This document shows, one piece after another, positions 5,810 to 12,292 of a stretch of DNA of 20,197 bases. The stretch is taken from the NCBI GenBank assembly GCA_934255105.1, contig CAKQNH010000008.1, positions 1 to 20,197 on the forward strand, read 5' to 3'. Numbering within the stretch: the stretch's first letter is position 1; each line of letters opens with the position of its first letter. Both the position numbers and the translations under genes were made by a program. Below the pieces are notes generated by a model, which had not been told where the DNA came from, made no database searches, and worked only from the letters and a program-made list of their open reading frames with translations. This stretch comes from an uncultured Pirellulaceae bacterium. GTDB taxonomy: Bacteria > Planctomycetota > Planctomycetia > Pirellulales > Pirellulaceae.

Positions 5810-6421
5810 TTAAGGGCGGCCGCGGCCGGCGTAGGTGGCTTTTTCTGTGACGACTTTGTCCATGTAGATATCGTGCGACTCGCAGGGGATTTCAGGGAAC
5901 ATTTGCGATTCAAAGGCCAGGGCCACCAGCGGCGCATCGAGCCGCGCGTGCTCGAGCAGCTTGTCGTAGTAACCCTTGCCATGGCCGGTGCGGCCCCCTT
6001 GTCGGTCGAAGGCTACGCCAGGAACCATCACTAGATCCAAGTCCGCGGCTTGCAGGCGTTTCGCAGGAACATCGCGCAGATTTTCGCGAGGTTCAAGTAT
6101 CTTGTACATCCCTACATCCAGTTCATCCATCGACTCGAGATGGAACAATTCGAGTTCGCCGTCGACACAGTAGGGAATGACGATGCGTTTGCCACTGGCG
6201 ATGGCGGCGGGGAGCGCGTGACGCGTGCGAACTTCGTCGCGGACGTCGACATAAAACATCACGGTGCGCGCCGCGTGATACTCGGGCAGCGCCATGAAAC
6301 GCTCCACGATGGTGGCGCTGACCTGGTCCTTGTCGGCCTGCGCGCGACGATTGTCGTGGGCAGCTTGGCGAATTTCCTGTTTTTTGGCCGCAGTATCGGC
6401 GCTCGGTTGCGGTGCAGACAT
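5810..6421 (-). CDS. 5-formyltetrahydrofolate cyclo-ligase
   Basis: The 203-residue product converts 5-formyltetrahydrofolate to 5,10-methenyltetrahydrofolate with ATP, returning a storage form of folate to C1 metabolism. The signature is the loop at 135-153 (GVAFDRQGGRTGHGKGYYD), the nucleotide and product binding segment of the 5-FTHF cyclo-ligase family. Also typical are an N-terminal basic helix (KKQEIRQAAHDNRRA), the strand V-M-F-Y-V-D-V-R-D-E-V and R-I-V-I-P-Y-C. I chose the ATG at 6421 because the family is about 190-200 residues long; the frame stays open to 6517 but adds no family sequence. No strong ribosome site is visible. It follows the SET gene by 111 bp on the same strand and precedes ftr after a 255-bp repeat-bearing gap. 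Confidence 0.92.
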   Translation of the reverse strand: MSAPQPSADTAAKKQEIRQAAHDNRRAQADKDQVSATIVERFMALPEYHAARTVMFYVDVRDEVRTRHALPAAIASGKRIVIPYCVDGELELFHLESMDELDVGMYKILEPRENLRDVPAKRLQAADLDLVMVPGVAFDRQGGRTGHGKGYYDKLLEHARLDAPLVALAFESQMFPEIPCESHDIYMDKVVTEKATYAGRGRP

Positions 6422-6532
6422 GCTAGTTCTGAAAGCCTTCGAGATTCTTGTCACGCACATGTGGGCGTTCAAATCTGAAGCCTGGCGCAACGTGTGTTTC
6501 TCAAACCAGTGTAGCAATTCCTGGCGACCAGG

Positions 6533-7258
6533 TCAGGCGGAGCGCGCGGGGGAATCGTCAATTTCTTCCGGTTGGAATCCGGCGATGAGTAGTGGCAAGT
6601 CTTTGGGGGCTACGATCCAGCCACGGCATTCAGGCGAGCGACAGACGCAGGGAATAGCAAAGATAGCGGGCCAGTTGTAATCGATGGTCAACTCCTGGCC
6701 GATGTCGATATCGCAAATCGAAAAAAGCAGCAGCTTGCGCAGGGGAACCACCAAGGTTGTGGCTGCAGACGATGCTGGTACGGCAGGTGGCGTTGTCGCC
6801 GCCAGTGGCACCGTTGGACCTGCACGGGGGAACGAAAAGTTCTGGAAAGCGCAGTTCGGTGCGCAGCAGTGATTGACGAACCGGAAGGGAGGGCTGGGCT
6901 CGAGTTGCCGACCATCGTCCAGATCAAACGCATAGCGACTGACGTACTCGTCATCGGCGATCACCAGTCCTTGAATTTCGCCGATACAGCTACCGTCGAC
7001 GATGCGTTTGGTAGCGAACAGTCCCTTGCCTACGGCGGTGCGTCCGATGCGCAGGCCGCGCTTGGCCAGGGCGCGGCTATCGGGGAATGATTGCTTGGAT
7101 TGTTCGGTGGGTGCTGCCGCGGGTTTGGCGGGGGAGCGCAATGAGGATTGCGATTGAGTCGATCCCGGCTTTGGCTCAGCATGATCGCGCAGACGCGGTT
7201 GCTGGTGGTAGCCGCGACGTTTGGTTGGGTTGGGATAAGGCAAGATCGGCGAGGCCAT
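6533..7258 (-). CDS. SET-domain protein (putative protein-lysine methyltransferase)
   Basis: Product of 241 residues from ATG 7258. SET motifs appear in order: RGLRIGRTAVGKGLFATKRI at 68-87 (SET entry, G-K-G-L-F-A), GEIQG at 93-97, FVNHCCAPNC at 127-136 (usual N-H-S-x-x-P-N-C), DIGQELTIDY at 185-194 (usual G-E-E-L-T-x-D-Y) and a C-terminal Cys cluster CVCRSPEC at 204-211 resembling a post-SET zinc site. SET enzymes methylate lysines using S-adenosylmethionine; the substrate here is unknown. An Ala/Pro/Thr-rich insert (about 143-171) interrupts the domain, and residues 1-65 are basic and disordered. No ribosome site precedes ATG 7258, which abuts a terminator, so the real start may be internal (for example a TTG near residue 40). 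It lies upstream of the cyclo-ligase gene. Confidence 0.85.
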   Translation of the reverse strand: MASPILPYPNPTKRRGYHQQPRLRDHAEPKPGSTQSQSSLRSPAKPAAAPTEQSKQSFPDSRALAKRGLRIGRTAVGKGLFATKRIVDGSCIGEIQGLVIADDEYVSRYAFDLDDGRQLEPSPPFRFVNHCCAPNCAFQNFSFPRAGPTVPLAATTPPAVPASSAATTLVVPLRKLLLFSICDIDIGQELTIDYNWPAIFAIPCVCRSPECRGWIVAPKDLPLLIAGFQPEEIDDSPARSA

Positions 7259-7298
7259 AAAAAAACAGCAGATCGAAAAGTAAATCCGACCTGCTGTT
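7259..7298 (-). terminator. Intrinsic terminator of the RRM protein gene
   Basis: In the minus-strand transcript AACAGCAG pairs with CTGCTGTT (7291-7298 with 7264-7271). The stem is extended by a G-U pair and TCG/CGA, with an 11-nt loop, and is followed directly by a U-run at 7265-7259. It lies 47 bp beyond the RRM gene stop and ends exactly at the ATG of the SET gene, which it should insulate from upstream transcription. Confidence 0.88.
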
Positions 7299-7345
7299 GC
7301 TATTCTCAAGAAAAATCAACTTTTACCGAAGTTCGGGAAGTTGGT

Positions 7346-7711
7346 TTACCAGCGATCGCGGCCTCCGCCGCCTCCGCCGCCACCACCACCACCGCCGCCG
7401 CGACCACCACGTCCGCCGCCGCCGCCGCCGTAGCCACCACCGCCGCCGCCACCCGAACGCTCTTCGCGTGGACGTGCTTCATTAACTTGCAGACTGCGAC
7501 CATCATGGTCTTGTCCATTGAGACCGTCGATTGCCGCATTGGCCTCTTGATCAGAGCCCATTTCGACAAAACCGAATCCCTTGCTGCGGCCCGTTTCGCG
7601 ATCTTCGATCACTTGCGCGCTGACTACCGTGCCGAATTGCGTGAACAACTGCTCTAGCTGTGCGGAGCGCACGTTGTAGCTGAGGTTACCGCAGTACAGT
7701 TTCTTACCCAT
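7346..7711 (-). CDS. RRM-type RNA-binding protein with Gly-rich tail
   Basis: The 121-residue product is a single RNA recognition motif at about 3-80 followed by a glycine-rich tail at 87-117. RNP2 is LYCGNL (5-10) and RNP1 is KGFGFVEM (44-51), including the aromatic residues that stack on RNA bases. This layout matches the Gly-rich RNA-binding proteins of cyanobacteria and planctomycetes, many of which are cold induced and act as RNA chaperones (family knowledge). The start is ATG 7711 because GGAG lies 8 nt upstream; an in-frame TTG at 7717 is less likely. The Gly tail is encoded by a GGN trinucleotide tract (about 7360-7455) prone to slippage, so its length may vary between strains. It has its own terminator and a 280-bp hairpin-rich leader region. 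Confidence 0.95.
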   Translation of the reverse strand: MGKKLYCGNLSYNVRSAQLEQLFTQFGTVVSAQVIEDRETGRSKGFGFVEMGSDQEANAAIDGLNGQDHDGRSLQVNEARPREERSGGGGGGGYGGGGGGRGGRGGGGGGGGGGGGGRDRW

Positions 7712-7756
7712 TACCAAAACTCCAGAACCGTCCCGTCATTATCAAAAATCGAAATC

Positions 7757-7931
7757 GGCAGCACACCGGGACCAAGTCATTGCTGCCAACATTTTTCAAG
7801 AGCGACCCTTTTTAACGATAGGGGCGCTCGGCTCTCACGTGCGTCAGTTGAAATCACGATTGCTCGCAGACTTCCGAACCTTGACGACTTTCCACTTCAA
7901 CGCTTTCTTTCCAGTCGAGCTCATCTCGACT
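7757..7931 (-). promoter_or_regulatory. Hairpin-rich region upstream of the RRM protein gene
   Basis: Three stems lie between the stop of the gene at 7995 and the RRM start. They are AGTCGAG/CTCGACT (7913-7931, perfect 7 bp), GAGCGACCC/GGGGCGCTC (7800-7829, 8 of 9 pairs) and GGCAGCA/TGCTGCC (7757-7787, perfect 7 bp). If transcription starts upstream of them they form a structured 5' leader; cold shock mRNAs often have such leaders. The transcription start is unknown, so this remains inference. Confidence 0.4.
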
Positions 7932-7994
7932 TGTTTCTCGTCATGTCCCCACCTGAGGCGGAGGCTTGAGAGGGGGGATTTCAGAGTCGGGTGC

Positions 7995-8339
7995 TCAATT
8001 TAACTCTTTCATTGCCTTGAATCCGGAACGAGTTAACGAGTAGCTTCCCTTGAATTCCTCCGGGATTAGCAGACCGGCAGCGGTGAGCTTATCAAGCGAT
8101 CGCTTCATTGTACCAATATCTGTATTGTTCAGGCATAGCATACTTCCGGGGGTCATCAAATATTTGCGGAATACCGCCAGAATATTAACCTCGCCCACGG
8201 AAAGTTGCAACGTATTTCCAGCGATTGCGACCGTCGCCGATGCTCCGCCTGTTTTGGCTAGGGCACCGCTTTTGATTGCTGACTTGGAAGCCGCGCTCTT
8301 AGCAACAGAGCCGGAAGTTCTTCGAGGTGGGGCCATCAT
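7995..8339 (-). CDS. Hypothetical protein with C-terminal winged-helix-like region
   Basis: The 114-residue product has an N-terminal 40 residues rich in Ala, Ser and Lys with no expected structure. A compact C-terminal region follows (about 43-114: LQLSVGEVNILAVFRKYLMT, then D-I-G-T-M-K-R-S-L-D-K-L-T-A-A-G-L-L and S-L-T-R-S-G-F-K-A-M). The order of helices and the final S-Y-S-L-T-R-S-G-F resemble small winged-helix proteins of the MarR/PadR kind, but I do not recognise a family. A strong GGAGG lies 4 nt before the ATG at 8339 and 7 nt before a second ATG at 8336; the second spacing is better. It lies between the cold shock gene and the RRM gene in the same direction, so a regulatory link to them is possible but unproven. 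Confidence 0.75.
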   Translation of the reverse strand: MMAPPRRTSGSVAKSAASKSAIKSGALAKTGGASATVAIAGNTLQLSVGEVNILAVFRKYLMTPGSMLCLNNTDIGTMKRSLDKLTAAGLLIPEEFKGSYSLTRSGFKAMKELN

Positions 8340-8446
8340 ACTCCCTCCAACGCCTGGATGTGAACCAGGGCGAAAAGTCGAGTGTTGGGACAGACACGAG
8401 ACGGTGCGAAAACCACTTCCCTCACCAGTCTCGAACCGAGCCGGCT

Positions 8447-8470
8447 AAAAACCGAGTAGCGAACTACTCG
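8447..8470 (-). terminator. Intrinsic terminator overlapping the csp stop codon
   Basis: In the minus-strand transcript CGAGUAG pairs with CUACUCG around a UUCG tetraloop (8453-8470), followed by G and five U (8451-8447). The stop codon of the cold shock gene (8464-8466) is part of the stem's first arm, so translation to the end of the gene would unfold the terminator. It separates csp from the gene at 7995-8339. Confidence 0.88.
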
Positions 8471-8679
8471 TCGTCGCCGCCGCCGACCAGCGTGACGGCT
8501 TCTGCACGCGGACCCTTGGGGCCACGTCCTTCGCTGAACTCGACTTCTTGTCCTTCGCGCAGCGATTCGAACTGAGTTCCTTGAACGGCAGAGTGGTGGA
8601 AAAACAACTCACCGCGATCGGTTTTGATGAATCCAAAACCTTTATCCGAGACCAACTTCTTAATCGTACCTTGCGCCAT
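8464..8679 (-). CDS. Cold shock protein, CspA family
   Basis: The 71-residue product is a single cold shock domain, an OB-fold that binds single-stranded RNA and DNA and melts mRNA structure. RNP1 is KGFGFI (13-18) and RNP2 is LFFHHS (25-30). The opening MAQGTIKKLVSDKGFGFI and the G-Q-E-V-E-F stretch are typical. The tail ends in acidic GGGDDE. The start is ATG 8679 because AGGAG lies 8 nt upstream; the frame continues to 8709 but without family sequence. It has its own terminator, and about 335 bp of non-coding DNA lie upstream. Confidence 0.97.
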   Translation of the reverse strand: MAQGTIKKLVSDKGFGFIKTDRGELFFHHSAVQGTQFESLREGQEVEFSEGRGPKGPRAEAVTLVGGGDDE

Positions 8680-9014
8680 AGGGGCATCTCCTGCAATAGA
8701 ATCACACACTCAATGTAAGCGTGCTGTGGAATCAACCCCAGCCGAGGTGCCGCGGCTAGTCGCGGAAGCGAAAAGAAGAGGCGCGTCAAATCCTGAATTG
8801 ATTGGAACCACCGGTAAGCATACCAGATTAACCAGAACAACGCTAGCCCTGTGAAAAAAGACGCCATAAAACGGCTACGATGTCATTCACTGAGCCAGGC
8901 CGTAGATAAAGCAAGCGCAGCCCAATGTCTGGCGACTTCGGCTGCCAATCTTCGTAGCAAGTGCACTGCAGCTACACTTGGCAGCTACACTTGGCAGCTA
9001 CACTTGGCCGGCGG
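8680..9014. other. Non-coding gap upstream of csp
   Basis: This 335-bp stretch separates the lipoprotein stop (9015) from the cold shock start. It should hold the csp promoter and leader on the minus strand, but I could not pick a convincing -35/-10 pair. The only clear structure is the 13-bp tandem repeat at 8968-9006. Frames that stay open here lack ribosome sites and family resemblance. Confidence 0.6.
8968..9006. repeat. Tandem 13-bp repeat, three perfect units
   Basis: Three exact, head-to-tail copies of GCAGCTACACTTG (8968-8980, 8981-8993, 8994-9006) lie 8 bp beyond the stop codon of the lipoprotein gene. Perfect identity suggests recent slippage. No hairpin is formed. Confidence 0.9.
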
Positions 9015-10439
9015 CTAGCGAGCTTGCGGCAGAGGTGGGGGTTGGATCGAGCCGCTACCATTGGCGGGGCGCACCACTGGATTGGTGTGGATGGTCGCCG
9101 TGGGGAGCCGTGTTTCAGGCTGCGAGTTAGCCGCGGACTGGGGGGCTGGGAAACTGGCTTGAGAGACCGCACTGGCCGGGGTTCCGGTTGTCGCGGAGGC
9201 GGTTCGGGGGGCACCTGTGGCAGCCCGCGGCGACCACACGGTTTTAAGGCTACCATCGTTGGCCAAGTAGATCTCCTTTTCACCCATGACCTGTCGGCCG
9301 TTGGTGAATTTGTACAAGGCAAAGACGATCACGCGATCCGCCGTCGGGTCGGGGCCCGTCCACGGCAAACGCAGGTGTATGCCCTGCTCGCTACCGATCG
9401 GCTGAAGCTTTTGTTGCACTTCGGCGGCGGTGAACTCCCACTTGCCAATCTTAGCCTGCTCCCCCTGGCGAGCCGGATCCAGGGCAAAGACCAACAGATC
9501 AGCGGCGGCAGGGACCATCTGGCCGTGTTCGTTTTTGGGCTGCAGGACTAAATACAGTCCATCGGGGTCGGAGTGTTCATCCATATTGATTGCCCGCGAA
9601 AGGGCGGGATGGAAAGCCAGTTCGATCACCCGCGAGTCCGTCAGCGTGTCGGCTGAACCAGAGAAAGCAAGCTGAGCTGCTGGTTCACCGGCGAACGAAC
9701 CGTCACCTGCGGACAGCACCGCAGAAACTCTCTGAGCGGGGATTTCAATGCGAGCTAAATTCATCTCCAGATTGTCTTCAGGGGCGACCGGCGAACCGTC
9801 AGCTCGCTGTGACACGGGAGGGAGCGGAGGCGGTGTTGCGACGCCGGGATCGATCGTCGGGGGGAGTAGTTCTTCCAGATCGAAATCGCTGGTTGGACTC
9901 TTTTTGTCTTTTGGCGGAGGGAATCTTGGAGTCGACGGCGCGGGCTGGCTGGGCGGTTGCTGCGGCAGATCGGTCGGTGGCGTGCTGCGCGGCCGATTGG
10001 GCGTCGGCAGTTCGTCGCTGTTCGAACCGCCCGTGGCTGGCTGGTTAGGAGCTGGCTGGTTAGGGGGCGCAGGCTGCGGTCTGGTGTTGGGTTCCAGGAT
10101 GGAATCCGGCTGGTGCGACGGCGCGTCGAGCATTGGCTCGGGCTTGTTCGGCAGTTCTTGCGGGCGCGGCTCGAACTGGCTGTCGTTCCTGCCCAGCGGT
10201 GCCAGCAGTGAACGTTTGGGAGGCGCGGCGGCTTTCAAAACCATGTTTTGCTGGCGCAGTACTTCTAGCTCTTGTTCCAGCAGCTTGTACTGATGATCAT
10301 ATTCGTAGAGCTGGTCTTCCAAATCCCGGATTTCGGCAGCCATGTTTTCGGCATACAAATCCCGATACGCACGGCCTTGGCAACCTGCCAGCGCAAAGCA
10401 CCCCAGCCAGCCCAACAGGGCCAGCGCAAGTGGACGCAT
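9015..10439 (-). CDS. Coiled-coil, Pro-rich lipoprotein of unknown function
   Basis: The 474-residue product starts with a lipoprotein signal: MRPLALALLGWLGCFALAGC, with lipobox LAGC at 17-20, so Cys20 should be lipidated after export. Residues 25-68 form a charged heptad-type coiled coil (EIRDLEDQLYEYDHQYKLLE and onwards). Residues about 75-225 are a Pro/Gln/Asn-rich linker, long enough to span part of the envelope. Residues about 228-405 look like a beta-rich folded domain (LYLVLQPKNEHGQMVPAAAD, R-V-I-V-F-A-L-Y-K-F-T-N). The tail is again Ser/Thr/Pro-rich. I do not recognise the folded domain. Start ATG 10439 is fixed by the signal peptide; no good ribosome site is visible. It is divergent from the pseudouridine synthase gene across 237 bp. 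Confidence 0.85.
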   Translation of the reverse strand: MRPLALALLGWLGCFALAGCQGRAYRDLYAENMAAEIRDLEDQLYEYDHQYKLLEQELEVLRQQNMVLKAAAPPKRSLLAPLGRNDSQFEPRPQELPNKPEPMLDAPSHQPDSILEPNTRPQPAPPNQPAPNQPATGGSNSDELPTPNRPRSTPPTDLPQQPPSQPAPSTPRFPPPKDKKSPTSDFDLEELLPPTIDPGVATPPPLPPVSQRADGSPVAPEDNLEMNLARIEIPAQRVSAVLSAGDGSFAGEPAAQLAFSGSADTLTDSRVIELAFHPALSRAINMDEHSDPDGLYLVLQPKNEHGQMVPAAADLLVFALDPARQGEQAKIGKWEFTAAEVQQKLQPIGSEQGIHLRLPWTGPDPTADRVIVFALYKFTNGRQVMGEKEIYLANDGSLKTVWSPRAATGAPRTASATTGTPASAVSQASFPAPQSAANSQPETRLPTATIHTNPVVRPANGSGSIQPPPLPQAR

Positions 10440-10676
10440 CGTTTTTTTAGGCAGGTGAGGCAGGGGAGTCTCTCCACGTTGGAAGTGAATGCGGGTGTGA
10501 GTACCGCAATTTCAGCAGCGGTGTCAAGTGCTATGTGCTGATTCACCAGTGAGGCAAGTTGGCTGGTGTCGTGAGACGGCGCAAGCGATTTAGAAAAATT
10601 CGCAGTACAATTGCGTTGCACTGCAGAAGTACGTCTGCCGCATAATACTCTGTCCCTTCTAGTGTGAGCCGAACCT

Positions 10677-11396
10677 GTGTCCAAGCTGTCTGTGATCTAT
10701 ACCGACAATCATCTATTGGTCGTCGACAAGCCAGCCGGGATTGCTACCATGGGCACGCCTCAAGACACAACGACTATCGCTCGCCAAGCGGCGCTCTATC
10801 TACAACAGAAATACAACAAGCCAGGCAAAGCTTTCGTGGGGGTTGTCAGCCGTATCGATCGGCTGGTATCGGGTGTGCTGGTTCTCGCTCGCACCAGCAA
10901 GGCCGCCAGTCGCATCTCGGAGCAGCTCCGCCAGCAGACCGTGGACAAATTCTACTTGGCAATTGTCGAAGGGAGGTGGCCGACTGCAGCCAATTCGGCT
11001 GGTCGATGGAGCGAGATCGTCGATTGGGTCGCCAAGGATGATCGGGCGCAGCGCATGCGCGTTGTGGACTCGTCGCACCCCGCAGCACAGCAGGCTCGTC
11101 TGCGCGTGCAACCGCTGGCGATCAGCGGCGACCGGTCGCTGTTAAAAATCGAATTGCTAACCGGACGCAAGCATCAAATTCGCTTGCAACTAGCCGAATA
11201 CGGGATGCCGATCTGGGGGGATCGAAAGTACGGCGCGCGCAGCCGTTTCGTTAGAGAAAATGCTATCGCGCTGCACTGCCACCAACTCGTATTGAACCAC
11301 CCTACAACTAAGCAATCGATGGTGTTCCGGGCTTCGCCAGCGGCTCACTGGCCCAACGTTCCCGGTGAATTCCATGCGTGGTTTGAGAGAGATTAA
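10677..11396 (+). CDS. RluA-family RNA pseudouridine synthase
   Basis: The 239-residue product isomerises uridine to pseudouridine in rRNA or tRNA. RluA-family features are D-N-H-L-L-V-V-D-K-P-A-G (10-21), the catalytic loop VSRIDRLVSGVLVLA at 57-71 with Asp61 as nucleophile (usual H-R-L-D-x-x-T-S-G), LLTGRKHQIRLQLA (160-173, usual L-x-T-G-R-x-H-Q-I-R) and GDRKYG (181-186). There is no S4 domain before the catalytic domain, so it resembles the short RluA/TruC type rather than RluC/RluD; the target nucleotide cannot be told. The start is GTG 10677, with no clear Shine-Dalgarno. The usual His before R-I-D is Ser58 and the Thr after Asp is Val64, both changes in the catalytic loop. It converges with the gene at 11619 across a hairpin cluster. 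Confidence 0.93.
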   Translation: MSKLSVIYTDNHLLVVDKPAGIATMGTPQDTTTIARQAALYLQQKYNKPGKAFVGVVSRIDRLVSGVLVLARTSKAASRISEQLRQQTVDKFYLAIVEGRWPTAANSAGRWSEIVDWVAKDDRAQRMRVVDSSHPAAQQARLRVQPLAISGDRSLLKIELLTGRKHQIRLQLAEYGMPIWGDRKYGARSRFVRENAIALHCHQLVLNHPTTKQSMVFRASPAAHWPNVPGEFHAWFERD

Positions 11397-11413
11397 AGAT
11401 TAATAAGTGGCTA

Positions 11414-11578
11414 CCGCCGCTTCGCGGCTCATCGAAATCATGATGCACTGAATCCGTGGGTTGCCACCCACGGCTACGCGCTGACGTGGCTTCGCCACTG
11501 CGGGACGTGGCTTCGCCACGATTGCGAGCTGCGATTGCGAGCTGCGATTGTTCGCCGCGATTGCGAGCTACGTCAGCC
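11414..11578. repeat. Cluster of short palindromes and 13-bp repeats between convergent genes
   Basis: Hairpins in order: GCCGC-TTC-GCGGC (11416-11428), CCGTGGG-TTGCCA-CCCACGG (11454-11473), GTGGC-TTC-GCCAC (11486-11498) and the same again at 11507-11519. Then come two tandem copies of CGATTGCGAGCTG (11519-11544) and a third variant copy at 11558-11570. An outer inverted pair GCTGACGT (11480-11487) and ACGTCAGC (11571-11578) encloses much of this. It fills the gap between the ends of two convergent genes, where it may help end transcription from both sides, although no U-run follows any stem. Confidence 0.75.
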
Positions 11579-11618
11579 GGAGCTGCGACAGTTATTTTAT
11601 TTTTGCACCCGTGCTTAG

Positions 11619-12155
11619 TTAGTCGCGGAATGCGGCAGCCGCATCGAAGTGTTCGTAGTCGCGCACCAGCCAACGTCCCCCGACTTCGACAAAATACGCC
11701 TTTACGAAGCGCGGGAGGCGAGCCTCTTGGCCGTTGGCTGCCACGTCGACGATAACGCTGAACTCGGCCAGAGCGGTGGGTGGAGTGTTGTTTCGATTAA
11801 CCATGACCGACTTGAGACGAGTCATGCGAGCTTCGCGAAAAGTGAATTGTGGCAACTCGTGCCGGGCGCGCCTCAAGCCCTGCGCGCCACTGGGAGCGAT
11901 ATAGGTGAGCACTCGCTGTAGATCATTGGATTCGACCGCGTCCGCTACTTGGTTGATCGTCTGAACCACCTTCTCTCGGTCGGTTTCAACACGTAGCGAA
12001 ACCAGAACCAGCAGAACAGTTGAGACGATCGCGACCAGCGCGATGACCGCTGCGCTGCGCGCACCGGACTGCATCCACAGAACCGCAGCAACAATCGTTA
12101 CTAAAGCTCCGCAGACTCCAAGCCAAAGAGGGTTCTCGAAAAAGAAGGCTTCCAT
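11619..12155 (-). CDS. Small membrane protein with NTF2-like C-terminal region
   Basis: The 178-residue product has two hydrophobic segments at about 9-29 and 34-54 (LWLGVCGALVTIVAAVLWMQ and SAAVIALVAIVSTVLLVLVS). A soluble domain at about 58-178 begins with a helix (EKVVQTINQVADAVESNDLQ) and ends in strands finishing with G-G-R-W-L-V-R-D-Y-E-H. That helix-then-sheet layout, ending in W-x-V-x-x-Y, resembles NTF2/SnoaL-like domains, but I see no catalytic residues and give no function. The start is ATG 12155, with AAAGGAG 6 nt upstream. It is divergent from the isomerase gene across a 137-bp gap that should hold both promoters, and it converges with the pseudouridine synthase gene. Confidence 0.85.
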   Translation of the reverse strand: MEAFFFENPLWLGVCGALVTIVAAVLWMQSGARSAAVIALVAIVSTVLLVLVSLRVETDREKVVQTINQVADAVESNDLQRVLTYIAPSGAQGLRRARHELPQFTFREARMTRLKSVMVNRNNTPPTALAEFSVIVDVAANGQEARLPRFVKAYFVEVGGRWLVRDYEHFDAAAAFRD

Positions 12156-12292
12156 CGCGTACTCCTTTGGTTCGCTACGATTATCCCGCTAGGGGAGTTT
12201 CGCAAAGCCCCCCTTTGGCTCTACAATACCCTTTCTCAAAGTGGATCGCTAGCAAACATGCTGGCAACTGACGTTAAATAATGGAGACGAAC

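Noticed and set aside
5662..5850. Plus-strand frame across the ftr/cyclo-ligase gap
   Set aside because: It is formed by the palindromic repeat and the antisense of the cyclo-ligase C terminus, without a ribosome site.
7148..7657. Ala/Thr-rich plus-strand frame opposite the RRM gene
   Set aside because: It is the antisense reading of the GGN tract and of the well-supported RRM gene.
8445..8867. Longer minus-strand frame overlapping csp
   Set aside because: It is in another frame than the unmistakable cold shock domain and lacks a ribosome site.
9748..10293. Gly/Ser-rich plus-strand frame of 181 codons
   Set aside because: It is the antisense reading of the Pro-rich linker of the lipoprotein, which has a signal peptide and coiled coil in its favour.
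10616..10646. TTGCAC and CATAAT as a promoter for the pseudouridine synthase gene
   Set aside because: The spacing is 19 bp and the -35 matches only half of the consensus, so it is too weak to call.
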